From Kluyvera sichuanensis (GTDB taxonomy: Bacteria; Pseudomonadota; Gammaproteobacteria; Enterobacterales; Enterobacteriaceae): DNA of 64,000 nt. Below are positions 45,732 to 54,640 of this stretch, piece by piece. Numbering within the stretch: the stretch's first letter is position 1; each line of letters begins with the position of its first letter. The DNA lies in assembly GCF_014218705.1 (NCBI RefSeq), contig NZ_JABBJF010000002.1, forward strand, positions 62,001 to 126,000, written 5' to 3'. Below the pieces are notes generated by a model. The model saw nothing but the letters and a program-made list of their open reading frames with translations. It was not told the DNA's origin and searched no databases. The position numbers and the translations under genes are program-made.

Positions 45732-48700
45732 ATGGGCACCACCACCATGGGGGTTAAGCTGGATGACGCAACGCGTGAGCGCATTAAGAGTGCGGCGACA
45801 CGGATCGACCGCACCCCTCACTGGCTCATAAAGCAGGCGATTTTTAACTATCTGGAAAAGCTGGAAAACGATGAAGTCCTGCCTGAGCTGCCTGCGCTGC
45901 TGTCGGGTGCCGCGAACGAGAGCGATGAATCAGCCCAGCCAGCGGAAGAAATCCACCAACCGTTCCTCGAATTCGCCGAGCAGATCCTGCCGCAATCCGT
46001 GACCCGTGCGGCGATCACCGCCGCCTGGCGTCGTAGCGAAACCGACGCCGTGCCGATGCTCATGGAGCAGGCCCGTCTGCCGCAGCCGATTGCCGAACAG
46101 GCGCATCAGTTAGCCTGGAAGCTGGCGGAAAAGCTGCGCAACCAGAAAACCGCCAGCGGCCGTGCCGGGATGGTACAGAGCCTGCTGCAGGAGTTTTCCC
46201 TCTCTTCTCAGGAAGGCGTGGCGCTGATGTGCCTCGCGGAAGCGCTGCTGCGTATTCCTGATAAAGCCACCCGCGATGCCCTTATCCGCGACAAAATCAG
46301 CAACGGTAACTGGCAGTCGCACATTGGCCGCAGCCCGTCACTGTTCGTCAACGCCGCCACCTGGGGGCTGCTGTTTACCGGCAAGCTGGTCTCTACTCAC
46401 AACGAAACCAGCCTGTCACGCTCGCTGAACCGCATTATCGGTAAGAGCGGTGAGCCGCTGGTGCGTAAAGGCGTGGACATGGCGATGCGTCTGATGGGCG
46501 AGCAGTTCGTCACCGGCGAAACCATTGCCGAAGCGCTGGCCAACGCCCGTAAGCTCGAAGAAAAAGGCTTCCGCTACTCCTACGATATGCTCGGCGAAGC
46601 CGCGCTGACCGCCGCCGATGCGCAGGCCTATATGGTCTCTTATCAGCAGGCGATTCACGCCATTGGCAAAGCCTCCAATGGGCGCGGCATTTATGAAGGC
46701 CCGGGCATCTCCATCAAGCTTTCCGCCCTGCACCCGCGCTACAGCCGCGCGCAGTACGACCGCGTGATGGACGAACTCTATCCGCGCCTGAAATCACTGA
46801 CCCTGCTGGCGCGCCAGTACGACATCGGCATTAACATCGACGCCGAAGAGGCCGATCGTTTAGAGATCTCCCTCGATCTGCTGGAAAAACTGTGCTTTGA
46901 GCCAGAGCTGGCGGGCTGGAACGGCATTGGCTTCGTGATTCAGGCCTATCAGAAGCGCTGCCCGTTTGTCATTGATTACCTGATTGATCTCGCCACCCGC
47001 AGCCGTCGCCGCCTGATGATCCGTCTGGTGAAAGGCGCCTACTGGGATAGCGAAATCAAACGCGCGCAGATGGACGGCCTCGAAGGCTATCCGGTCTACA
47101 CCCGCAAGGTGTACACCGACGTCTCTTATCTCGCCTGCGCGAAAAAACTGCTCGGCGTGCCGAACCTGATCTATCCGCAGTTCGCCACCCACAACGCCCA
47201 CACCCTGGCGGCGATTTATCAACTGGCGGGCAATAACTACTACCCGGGCCAGTACGAGTTCCAGTGCCTGCACGGCATGGGCGAACCGCTGTACGAGCAG
47301 GTGGTGGGTAAAGTGGCGGAAGGCAAGCTGAACCGTCCTTGCCGTATTTATGCCCCGGTAGGTACTCACGAAACGCTGCTGGCCTATCTGGTGCGTCGTC
47401 TGCTGGAAAACGGCGCCAACACCTCATTCGTTAACCGCATTGCCGATAGCAGCCTGCCGCTGGACGAGCTGGTTGCCGACCCGGTGCTGGCGGTCGAGAA
47501 GATGGCGCTACAGGAAGGCGCGTCCGGTCTGCCGCATCCGAAGATCCCGCTGCCGCGTGATCTCTACGGTAAAGGCCGCGTCAACTCCGCTGGTCTGGAT
47601 ATCGCCAACGAACACCGTCTGGCCTCCCTCTCCTCGTCGCTGCTCAATAGCGCGCTGCATAAGTGGACGGCGAAGCCGATGCTGGAGCATCCGGTTGCCG
47701 ACGGCGATATGGTGCAGGTGATTAACCCGGCTGAGCCAAAAGACGTGGTGGGCTATGTCCGCGAAGCGACTTCCAGTGAAGTGGAGCAGGCGCTGGACAG
47801 CGCGGTGAACAACGCGCCAATCTGGTTTGCCACTCCGCCGCAAGAACGTGCCGCGATTCTGGAACGTGCGGCGGTGCTGATGGAAGATCAGATGCAGCCG
47901 CTGATGGGGATTCTGGTGCGTGAAGCCGGGAAAACCTTCAGCAACGCCATTGCCGAAGTGCGTGAAGCTGTTGACTTCCTGCACTACTACGCCGGTCAGG
48001 TTCGCGATGATTTTGATAACGAAACCCACCGCCCGCTGGGCCCGGTAGTCTGTATCAGCCCGTGGAACTTCCCGCTGGCTATCTTTATGGGCCAGGTTGC
48101 CGCCGCCCTTGCCGCCGGTAACAGCGTGCTGGCCAAACCGGCCGAGCAGACCCCGCTGATTGCCGCACAGGGTATCGCCCTGCTGCTGGAAGCAGGCGTA
48201 CCGGCAGGCGTGGTGCAGCTGCTGCCAGGCCGTGGTGAAACCGTCGGCGCGCAGTTGACCGGCGATGCCCGCGTGCGCGGCGTGATGTTTACCGGTTCTA
48301 CCGATGTCGCTACCCTGCTGCAACGCAATATCGCCACCCGTCTCGACGCTCAGGGCCGCCCAACGCCGCTGGTCGCCGAAACCGGCGGTATGAACGCGAT
48401 GATCGTCGACTCTTCCGCGCTCACCGAGCAGGTGGTGGTTGACGTGGTGGCCTCAGCCTTCGATAGCGCAGGCCAGCGCTGCTCGGCGCTGCGTGTGCTC
48501 TGCCTGCAGGACGATATCGCCGACCACACGCTGACCATGCTGCGCGGCGCCATGGCGGAGTGTCGGATGGGCAACCCTGGCCGTCTGACCACCGATATCG
48601 GGCCGGTGATTGATGCCGAAGCGAAAGCTGGTATTGAACACCATATCCAGACCCTGCGCGCCAAAGGCCGCACCGTCTTCCAGGCCGCGCGCGAAAACGC

Positions 48701-49694
48701 CGAAGACAGCCGCGAATGGCAGAGCGGCACCTTTATTCCACCAACGCTGATTGAACTCGACAGCTTCGACGAACTGAAAAAAGAGGTCTTCGGCCCGGTA
48801 CTGCACGTGGTGCGCTACAGCCGTAATCAGCTGGATTCGCTGGTTGAACAGATTAATGCCTCCGGCTATGGGCTGACCCTCGGCGTGCATACCCGCATTG
48901 ATGAAACTATCGCTCAGGTGACCGGCAGTGCGAAGGTCGGCAACCTGTACGTCAACCGTAATATGGTCGGCGCGGTCGTGGGCGTACAGCCGTTCGGCGG
49001 TGAAGGCCTCTCCGGCACCGGCCCGAAAGCGGGCGGCCCGATGTACTTGTACCGTCTGCTGGCAAGCCGCCCGGAAACGGCGCTGGCGAAAACGCTGGCG
49101 CGTCAGGATGCCGGTCAGGTCGTCGATACGCAGTTGAAAACGCTGCTGGAAAAACCGCTCACCGAGCTGCAAAGCTGGATGGCCGGTCGTCCGGAACAGC
49201 TGGCGCAGAGCAAGCGGTATAGCGAACTGGCACAGGCCGGTACCCAACGCGTGCTGCCGGGACCAACCGGCGAGCGCAACACCTGGACGCTGGTACCGCG
49301 TGAGCGCGTGCTGTGCGTAGCCGATAATGAGTCGGATCTGCTGACGCAGCTCTCGGCGGTAATGGCGGTCGGCAGCGAAGTGCTGTGGCAGGATGCGCCG
49401 TTGCAGCGTGAGCTGGTGAAATCGCTGCCGAAAGCGGTGAGCGAGCGTATCCACTTTGCGAAGCCGGAAACGCTGATGAACGCCTTCTTTGATGCGGTGA
49501 TTTACCACGGTGATTCCGACCAACTGCGCGAACTCTGCGAGCAGGTGGCGGCGCGCGACGGGGCGATTGTTTCGGTGCAGGGCTTTGCTCGCGGGGAAAC
49601 TAACCTGCTGCTGGAGCGTCTGTATCACGAGCGTTCGCTCAGCGTGAACACCGCCGCAGCGGGCGGCAACGCCAGCCTGATGACGATTGGTTAA
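45732..49694 (+). CDS. putA: PutA, trifunctional proline dehydrogenase / P5C dehydrogenase / repressor
   Basis: It converts proline to glutamate and represses put genes when proline is absent. The 1320 residues equal E. coli PutA. An N-terminal ribbon-helix-helix DNA-binding domain (TTTMGVKLDDATRERIKSAA) is followed by the FAD proline dehydrogenase barrel (SIKLSALHPRYSRAQYDRVM; RLVKGAYWDSEIKRAQ). The aldehyde dehydrogenase domain has its nucleophile Cys917 in FDSAGQRCSALRVL and glutamate in PLVAETGGMN. A C-terminal membrane-association/lid region completes it. The start is fixed by CAGGAG and the RHH sequence. Confidence 0.97.
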   Translation: MGTTTMGVKLDDATRERIKSAATRIDRTPHWLIKQAIFNYLEKLENDEVLPELPALLSGAANESDESAQPAEEIHQPFLEFAEQILPQSVTRAAITAAWRRSETDAVPMLMEQARLPQPIAEQAHQLAWKLAEKLRNQKTASGRAGMVQSLLQEFSLSSQEGVALMCLAEALLRIPDKATRDALIRDKISNGNWQSHIGRSPSLFVNAATWGLLFTGKLVSTHNETSLSRSLNRIIGKSGEPLVRKGVDMAMRLMGEQFVTGETIAEALANARKLEEKGFRYSYDMLGEAALTAADAQAYMVSYQQAIHAIGKASNGRGIYEGPGISIKLSALHPRYSRAQYDRVMDELYPRLKSLTLLARQYDIGINIDAEEADRLEISLDLLEKLCFEPELAGWNGIGFVIQAYQKRCPFVIDYLIDLATRSRRRLMIRLVKGAYWDSEIKRAQMDGLEGYPVYTRKVYTDVSYLACAKKLLGVPNLIYPQFATHNAHTLAAIYQLAGNNYYPGQYEFQCLHGMGEPLYEQVVGKVAEGKLNRPCRIYAPVGTHETLLAYLVRRLLENGANTSFVNRIADSSLPLDELVADPVLAVEKMALQEGASGLPHPKIPLPRDLYGKGRVNSAGLDIANEHRLASLSSSLLNSALHKWTAKPMLEHPVADGDMVQVINPAEPKDVVGYVREATSSEVEQALDSAVNNAPIWFATPPQERAAILERAAVLMEDQMQPLMGILVREAGKTFSNAIAEVREAVDFLHYYAGQVRDDFDNETHRPLGPVVCISPWNFPLAIFMGQVAAALAAGNSVLAKPAEQTPLIAAQGIALLLEAGVPAGVVQLLPGRGETVGAQLTGDARVRGVMFTGSTDVATLLQRNIATRLDAQGRPTPLVAETGGMNAMIVDSSALTEQVVVDVVASAFDSAGQRCSALRVLCLQDDIADHTLTMLRGAMAECRMGNPGRLTTDIGPVIDAEAKAGIEHHIQTLRAKGRTVFQAARENAEDSREWQSGTFIPPTLIELDSFDELKKEVFGPVLHVVRYSRNQLDSLVEQINASGYGLTLGVHTRIDETIAQVTGSAKVGNLYVNRNMVGAVVGVQPFGGEGLSGTGPKAGGPMYLYRLLASRPETALAKTLARQDAGQVVDTQLKTLLEKPLTELQSWMAGRPEQLAQSKRYSELAQAGTQRVLPGPTGERNTWTLVPRERVLCVADNESDLLTQLSAVMAVGSEVLWQDAPLQRELVKSLPKAVSERIHFAKPETLMNAFFDAVIYHGDSDQLRELCEQVAARDGAIVSVQGFARGETNLLLERLYHERSLSVNTAAAGGNASLMTIG

Positions 49695-49706
49695 TTAGGC
49701 GGACAT

Positions 49707-49776
49707 CCCGGGGTCGCTCTCGCCCGGGCTACAAATGTGCACGAATGTAGCCCGGGCGAGCGCAAGCGACCCCGGG
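49707..49776. repeat. REP-like paired palindrome
   Basis: CCCGGGGTCGCTCTCGCCCG and CGGGCGAGCGCAAGCGACCC arms face each other around ACAAATGTGCACGAATGT, between the converging putA and MATE genes. It may also act as a bidirectional transcription stop. Confidence 0.85.
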
Positions 49777-49787
49777 AAACCCACCGA

Positions 49788-51128
49788 CTAAAAAACAGAT
49801 TTCGTCGTCCACACCCGGCTGTGCCAGCGCCGGTACATCAGCATCGCCCGCAGCCCTTCATCAATAATGTAGGCTATCCACACCCCCACCAGCCCCCAGC
49901 CGATATACACGCCAAGCAGGTAGGAAAACGGCAGGCTGACAATCCACATCACGATAATCCCGCAGATAAACGGAAAGCGAACGTCGCCGGTGGCGTTCAG
50001 GCTGCTGATAACGATGATATTGGTCGCGCGCCCCAGCTCGAGCAAAATCGACAGCATAAACAGCTTTTTGGTCAGGGCAATAATCTCCTGATTAGGGGTA
50101 AAGAGCTGCATAATCGGCTCGGCAAGCAGGTAGATAACCACGCTGATAGACAAGGCCACCATCAGCCCCAGTCGCCAGCTTTTAATCCCCTGGCGGTACG
50201 CCGCGTCTATCTCCCGCGCCCCCACCGCGCGGCCGATAATAATCTGCGAGGCCTGGCCGATGGACATGGCAAACAGCGCAACAAACTGGCTGATCGTTGA
50301 GGCGTACACCTTAGTGGTCAGCGCTTCGGTACCGAGAAAGGCGATAATCGCCGTTACCACCAGCTGTGACCCCGCATAGGAGAGATTCTCCCCCGCCGAC
50401 GGCAGGCCGTAGCGTAGAATAGCCCCCAGCATCTTTCGCGAGCACTGCTTCAACTTCTGCCAGCGGAACACGTAGCCGATGTATTTTTTCAGCATCCACG
50501 CCGACATCAGCATGCCAATGATGTTGGCAATACACACCGCAATCCCCACCCCGGTGACGCCAAGGTCGAGAAAGCTCAGCTTGCCGTAGAGGAAGAGATA
50601 GTTGAACACCACGTTAATTACGCTGACCGTGATCGGCACCAGCATCGCCTGGCGGACATAGCCGTGGGTGCGCAGAATCGGCAAAATGGACGAATAGAGA
50701 GCGATAACCACCGAAATGCCCCCGATAATGCGGATAAATGGCGACCCCACGACCACCAATACCTCACTGAGCCCCAGCATGCGCAGAAACGCATCGCCGA
50801 ACAGGATAAAGATAAGGCTCATCGCCACGCCAATGAGAAAAGCCACCACCAGCCCGTTAGTGATCACCCGCTCAACGCGCTTAAACCGCTTCGCGCCAAT
50901 CAGTTGCGCCACCACAATCTGCACACCGACGGTCAAAAAACCGTAAAAGATCACCGAAATTGCCAGTATCTGGTTGGCAACACCGGTGGCGGCAACGGCT
51001 TCGTCGGAATAGTGCCCCAGCATAAAAACGCTGACGTACCCGAGCATCAACCGCAGCAGTTGCTCCACAAAAATCGGCCACGCCAGCGTGAAAAGCTTTA
51101 ACCGAGGCTGAACGTTAGTGCCGGACAT
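49788..51128 (-). CDS. MATE-family efflux transporter
   Basis: A 12-helix multidrug and toxic-compound extrusion protein, driven by a sodium or proton gradient. From ATG 51128 it has 446 residues, with AAAGGGAG at a normal distance; upstream starts to 51155 overlap that ribosome site. Family features include the first-helix block LAWPIFVEQLLRLMLGYVSVFMLG, SQFVALFAMSIGQASQIIIGRAVGA and LPFSYLLGVYIGWGLVGVWIAYIIDEG. It is closer to the YeeO/EmmdR-type group than to NorM by my reading. The substrate is unknown. It is not found at this place in E. coli. Confidence 0.85.
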   Translation of the reverse strand: MSGTNVQPRLKLFTLAWPIFVEQLLRLMLGYVSVFMLGHYSDEAVAATGVANQILAISVIFYGFLTVGVQIVVAQLIGAKRFKRVERVITNGLVVAFLIGVAMSLIFILFGDAFLRMLGLSEVLVVVGSPFIRIIGGISVVIALYSSILPILRTHGYVRQAMLVPITVSVINVVFNYLFLYGKLSFLDLGVTGVGIAVCIANIIGMLMSAWMLKKYIGYVFRWQKLKQCSRKMLGAILRYGLPSAGENLSYAGSQLVVTAIIAFLGTEALTTKVYASTISQFVALFAMSIGQASQIIIGRAVGAREIDAAYRQGIKSWRLGLMVALSISVVIYLLAEPIMQLFTPNQEIIALTKKLFMLSILLELGRATNIIVISSLNATGDVRFPFICGIIVMWIVSLPFSYLLGVYIGWGLVGVWIAYIIDEGLRAMLMYRRWHSRVWTTKSVF

Positions 51129-51317
51129 CACTGTCATCTCCCTTTCCTCTCCCATGCGAATGCGCGATCATCAACCTTCTACACCAAAGGCGTCCAGTCG
51201 ATCGTTGCGCCACCTTTCAAATTCGGAAAAACGAACGGTGGTTGGAGGAGATTCGGGGGTAAAATCGTGTTATATCCTGAGCCTAAGCGCCGTATGAATA
51301 ATCTGGAGAGTCAACCG

Positions 51318-51713
51318 ATGAAACGTCTCTTACCCGCCTTCGCCCTGCTGCTGACCAGCGGTTATGCCCTGGCGGACGAATGTGCCGATGCCACCACGCA
51401 GGCGGATTTGAATACCTGTTCCGCCGCGCAGTATCAGGCAGCCGATAAAAAACTCAATCAAACCTGGCAGGATGTGCTGAAGCGCGCGGAGCCCGCGCAG
51501 CGAGATTTACTGAAGAAAGCCCAGTCGGCGTGGATTACGCTGCGGGACGCGGACTGCGCGTTTATCAGCTCCAGTAGCCACGGCGGCACCGCGCAACCGA
51601 TGGTAAACAGCCAGTGCCTGACCGACAAAACCAACGAGCGCGAGGCATTTCTCTCATCGTTGCTACAGTGTGAAGAGGGCGACCTGAGCTGCCCTCTGCC
51701 GCCCGCCAGCTAA
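51318..51713 (+). CDS. LprI-type DUF1311 secreted protein
   Basis: A small secreted protein with a lysozyme-inhibitor LprI N-terminal (DUF1311) domain. ATG at 51318 gives 131 residues with a Sec signal (KRLLPAFALLLTSGYALA). Six mature cysteines (DECADA, LNTCSA, DADCAF, SQCL, LQCEE, LSCPL) probably form disulfides. The core QAADKKLNQTWQDVLKR ... KKAQSAWITLRDADC is the family signature. The role is likely periplasmic, perhaps inhibiting host lysozyme, but this is untested. Its stop overlaps that of rutR on the other strand. Confidence 0.8.
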   Translation: MKRLLPAFALLLTSGYALADECADATTQADLNTCSAAQYQAADKKLNQTWQDVLKRAEPAQRDLLKKAQSAWITLRDADCAFISSSSHGGTAQPMVNSQCLTDKTNEREAFLSSLLQCEEGDLSCPLPPAS

Positions 51714-52348
51714 CGGACGCGAATACCGTCGATGATGATCCGCTGGACGTTATCGACGGTCTGCTGAAAGAAGGTTTCATCACGCAGGGTTTTGCCGGTC
51801 ACTGCTTCCACCTGGGTGGCGAAATCGGCGTAGTGTTGGGTCGTCGCCCAGATCATAAAGATCAGATGATGCGGGTCGATAGGTGCGAGCTTTCCAGCCT
51901 GAACCCAGGCGGCAATAATCGCCGATTTATCCGCCACCAGCGCTTTCAGGTCGCCGGTCAACTCATCCATCACCAGCGGTGCCCCCTGCAGCATCTCCAG
52001 ACAGAACAGCTTAGAGGCCTGCGGGTAGTCGCGTGAGACTTCAAGCTTGAGACGGATATACTCTTTAATCGCCACCAGCGGCGCCAGATCTTCGCGAAAT
52101 GCCTTTAGCGGCGCCAGCCAGATATCGAGGATCTGCTGCATCACGGCCACATAAAGCGCCTCTTTTGACGGGAAGTAGTAAAGCAGATTGGTTTTCGACA
52201 CCCCGGCCAGTTCCGCGACCTGTTCAAGGCGCGTACCGTGGATTCCGTATTGTGAAAAGGTATTCAGCGCGGCGGTAAGGATGGCCTGCTTTTTCGCACT
52301 CACGGCCTGCGAACGTTTGCCACCTTTCTTTACTGCATCCTGAGCCAT
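51710..52348 (-). CDS. rutR: RutR, TetR-family pyrimidine-responsive regulator
   Basis: A uracil/thymine-sensing master regulator of pyrimidine catabolism; in E. coli it controls rutABCDEFG and carAB, among others. The 212 residues match E. coli RutR. The TetR helix-turn-helix (GTRLEQVAELAGVSKTNLLYYFPSKEALY) lies at about residues 38-66, and the effector domain is well conserved (SRDYPQASKLFCLEMLQGAPL; FMIWATTQHYADFATQVEAVTG). In E. coli the rut operon is divergent from it. Here the next gene is ymdF, so the regulator has lost its adjacent target. Confidence 0.95.
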   Translation of the reverse strand: MAQDAVKKGGKRSQAVSAKKQAILTAALNTFSQYGIHGTRLEQVAELAGVSKTNLLYYFPSKEALYVAVMQQILDIWLAPLKAFREDLAPLVAIKEYIRLKLEVSRDYPQASKLFCLEMLQGAPLVMDELTGDLKALVADKSAIIAAWVQAGKLAPIDPHHLIFMIWATTQHYADFATQVEAVTGKTLRDETFFQQTVDNVQRIIIDGIRVR

Positions 52349-52402
52349 GCGCCCTCTCCTTGTTATTTACGGCATCAATGCCTATTTTGCGGGTTACGGC
52401 CA

Positions 52403-52433
52403 GAAAAAGAAACCGCCGGATTATCCGGCGGTT
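52403..52433 (-). terminator. Terminator of ymdF
   Basis: Read leftward, a 10-bp stem AACCGCCGGA / TCCGGCGGTT with a 3-base loop is followed by TTCTTTTTC. It lies 29 bases past the ymdF stop and upstream of rutR. Confidence 0.88.
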
Positions 52434-52461
52434 AGGAGAGAGGCAGACATTTCACGCACCG

Positions 52462-52638
52462 CTAGCTGTTGCGGTGGCTGCCATGGCTGTTTTTCCCGCC
52501 TTTTTTGCCCGCTTCCGAGGCGCGTTGGGGATCGTTCTTGAAGTTCCCGCCGCTGTGTTGGCCGCCCTTACGACCTGCTTCTGATGCTCTTTCACGGTCT
52601 TCGGCAAAATTGCCGGAACCGCCACGATGGTTTGCCAT
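52462..52638 (-). CDS. ymdF: YmdF, KGG-repeat stress-type protein
   Basis: A 58-residue, highly hydrophilic protein of the GsiB/KGG (stress-induced bacterial acidophilic repeat) family, beginning MANHRGGSGNFAEDRERASE. It has two copies of the repeat (ERASEAGRKGGQHSGGNF; QRASEAGKKGGKNSHGS). E. coli YmdF is 57 residues and nearly identical up to the C-terminus. The function is unknown; homologues are general stress proteins. ATG 52638 has GGAGG five bases upstream. Confidence 0.93.
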   Translation of the reverse strand: MANHRGGSGNFAEDRERASEAGRKGGQHSGGNFKNDPQRASEAGKKGGKNSHGSHRNS

Positions 52639-53007
52639 TACTGACCTCCGGTTGAGAGAACGACATAGTGCATTACGTAATTCAAAGCGCGTTCACCCGC
52701 CGTGCTGCACGGGTAGTAATAAGATTAGCCGTCGCAGCGGCAGCGCAGGCGAATTGGTCACATTTTGTCATATCTGCCCGCCGTTTTTGCCAAATGGGCG
52801 TCTTACGGGTGCGTAATTGACTCTTATGGTGGAGGAAAGCCGGTCAGATAAAAGTGTGTCAGCGTACGTCAAAGCGCGCAGTGGCGGCAAAAAATCATGC
52901 CACAAAGGCACGGATAAATTGCCGAATCGTTGCAGCGAATCCGTCATTAGCGACTATGCTTAAACATGCTTGTTAGAAACCGACGAATTTGACACAGGAG
53001 AGTTAAG
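52639..53007. other. ymdF-wrbA divergent intergenic region
   Basis: I see no gene in these 369 bases, where E. coli carries ymdF adjacent to the seven-gene rut operon and then wrbA. CTATGCT at 52954-52960, about 50 bases before wrbA, resembles the sigma-S -10 element CTATACT, consistent with stationary-phase control of wrbA. Confidence 0.5.
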
Positions 53008-53613
53008 ATGAGTGGAAATGCAAGTGTTCTGGTGCTCTATTATTCTATGTACGGACACATCGAAACGATGGCTAAAGCGGTAGCCGAAGGCGCTAATAAG
53101 GTCGACGGCGTTGACGTCACCATCAAGCGCGTACCAGAAACCATGCAAGCAGAAGCCTTTGCCAAAGCAGGCGGCAAAGCGCAGGCGGTTCCCGTCGCCA
53201 CCCCACAAGAACTGGCTGATTACGACGCCATTATCTTCGGTACCCCTACCCGATTCGGCAATATGGCCGGGCAAATGCGCACCTTCCTTGATCAGACCGG
53301 CGGCCTATGGGCGTCCGGCGCGCTGTACGGCAAACTGGCCAGCGTCTTTAGCTCGACCGGCACCGGCGGCGGTCAGGAACAGACCATTACCTCAACCTGG
53401 ACGACCCTCGCCCACCACGGTATGGTGATTGTGCCGATTGGCTACGCAGCCCAGGAGCTGTTTGATGTTTCTCAGGTTCGCGGCGGTACGCCATACGGCG
53501 CGACTACCATCGCTGGCGGAGACGGTTCACGCCAGCCAAGCCAGGAAGAGCTGTCCATCGCTCGTTACCAGGGTGAATACGTGGCAGGCCTGGCCGTCAA
53601 AATGAAAGGCTAA
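53008..53613 (+). CDS. wrbA: WrbA, NAD(P)H:quinone oxidoreductase
   Basis: A tetrameric FMN flavodoxin-like quinone reductase that protects against oxidative stress. The 201 residues start [22 protein letters not shown], three residues longer than E. coli's. The FMN phosphate loop is [12 protein letters not shown], and further flavin contacts are [14 protein letters not shown] and [20 protein letters not shown] precedes the ATG. yccJ follows 20 bases later in the same operon. Confidence 0.96.
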   Translation: MSGNASVLVLYYSMYGHIETMAKAVAEGANKVDGVDVTIKRVPETMQAEAFAKAGGKAQAVPVATPQELADYDAIIFGTPTRFGNMAGQMRTFLDQTGGLWASGALYGKLASVFSSTGTGGGQEQTITSTWTTLAHHGMVIVPIGYAAQELFDVSQVRGGTPYGATTIAGGDGSRQPSQEELSIARYQGEYVAGLAVKMKG

Positions 53614-53633
53614 TGATTTAAGGGAGAAGCGAT

Positions 53634-53861
53634 ATGCCGACACAAGAAGGCAAGGCTCATCACATTGGTGAATGGGCCAGTCTGCGCAACACGTCACCCG
53701 AAATCGCCGAAGCGATTTTTGAGCTGGCGAAATATGATGAAAAGACGGCAGAAAAAATCTGGGAAGAAGGCAGCGATGCCGTTCTCGAACTGGCCTTCAG
53801 TAAAACGGACAAAGACGCGCTCTTCTGGGGCGAGCAAACCATCGAACGTAAAAACGTGTGA
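53634..53861 (+). CDS. yccJ: YccJ, small conserved protein
   Basis: A 75-residue acidic cytoplasmic protein of unknown function, identical in length to E. coli YccJ and always next to wrbA. Conserved blocks are [21 protein letters not shown] and [24 protein letters not shown] precedes the ATG. Its pairing with wrbA suggests a stress or stationary-phase role. Confidence 0.94.
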   Translation: MPTQEGKAHHIGEWASLRNTSPEIAEAIFELAKYDEKTAEKIWEEGSDAVLELAFSKTDKDALFWGEQTIERKNV

Positions 53862-53870
53862 TGTGCTAAA

Positions 53871-53948
53871 CCCGGCGTCGGCATAAATGCCTCGGCCGGG
53901 CTACCACACCCTGTCATTCGTAGCCCGGCCGAGCATCGCGACGCCGGG
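53871..53948. repeat. REP-like paired palindrome
   Basis: CCCGGCGTCGGCATAAATGC...GGGCTAC and GTAGCCCGGCCGAGCATCGC...GCCGGG arms face each other around CACACCCTGTCATTC, filling the gap between the converging yccJ and amino-acid permease genes. Confidence 0.85.
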
Positions 53949-53956
53949 TTTGTTTT

Positions 53957-54640
53957 TTATATCGCCACCCGCCGCTGCCAGCGTTTCGCCACCCTTTCCA
54001 GCCCAAAGCACAGCAGATAATAGACCACGCCGATAAAGACAAATATCGCCGTCGGGTAGATCTGCACGCGGTTGTTTACCTGTCCCGCTACCGTGGTCAA
54101 TTCCGGTACGTTGACGATAAACGCCAGCGAGGTGTCTTTCAGCAGGCTGATAAAAATCCCCACCAGCGAAGGCAGCACGTTGCGCAGCGTCTGCGGCAGC
54201 AGAATCAACCGCAGGCTCTGCCCGGCGCTAAAGCCCTGGGTCAGCGCCGCTTCATACTGCCCGGTCGGCAGCGCGCGCAGCCCCGCCAGCACCGAGTGCA
54301 TCACCGAGGCAGCGGTAAACCACGCCAGCGCCAGGGTCACCGTCACCGCGCCCGGTAGGTCGCTCCCGGTCAGCATCGGCAGCAGATACCACAGCCAGAA
54401 GATAACGAAGATCAGCGGAATACCGCGTATCACCTCCGCCCAGAGATAGAGCAAACGCCGGGTCATGCCGGAGAATCGCCACGCCGCGCAGGCCAGCAGA
54501 ATACCGCCCGGCAGCGCCAGCGCGCCTGCGCCTATCGCCATCATCAGCGTTAGCGCTACGCCACCGGGTTCACCGTCGGCCAGCCGCCCCCATAAGAGAT
54601 AGTCGAGGTTGTCGTAAATTACCGCCAGATTAGCGTTCAT
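53957..54640 (-). CDS. Polar amino-acid ABC transporter permease (GltK-like)
   Basis: The second permease of a HisM/GltK-type importer, 227 residues with about five helices. The coupling EAA loop reads YEAALTQGFSAGQSLRLILLPQTLRNVLPSL, and the VTLALAWFTAASVMHSVLAGLRALP segment precedes it. It is last of four genes (binding protein, ATPase, permease 1, permease 2) and overlaps permease 1 by 11 bases. The substrate is a polar amino acid, most probably glutamate/aspartate-like by family, but this is unproven. Confidence 0.88.
   Translation of the reverse strand: MNANLAVIYDNLDYLLWGRLADGEPGGVALTLMMAIGAGALALPGGILLACAAWRFSGMTRRLLYLWAEVIRGIPLIFVIFWLWYLLPMLTGSDLPGAVTVTLALAWFTAASVMHSVLAGLRALPTGQYEAALTQGFSAGQSLRLILLPQTLRNVLPSLVGIFISLLKDTSLAFIVNVPELTTVAGQVNNRVQIYPTAIFVFIGVVYYLLCFGLERVAKRWQRRVAI

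Noticed and set aside
48453..49628. A 391-residue bottom-strand frame opposite putA
   Set aside because: It lies antisense to the aldehyde dehydrogenase domain of PutA, has no homology I recognise and is explained by GC-rich codon structure.
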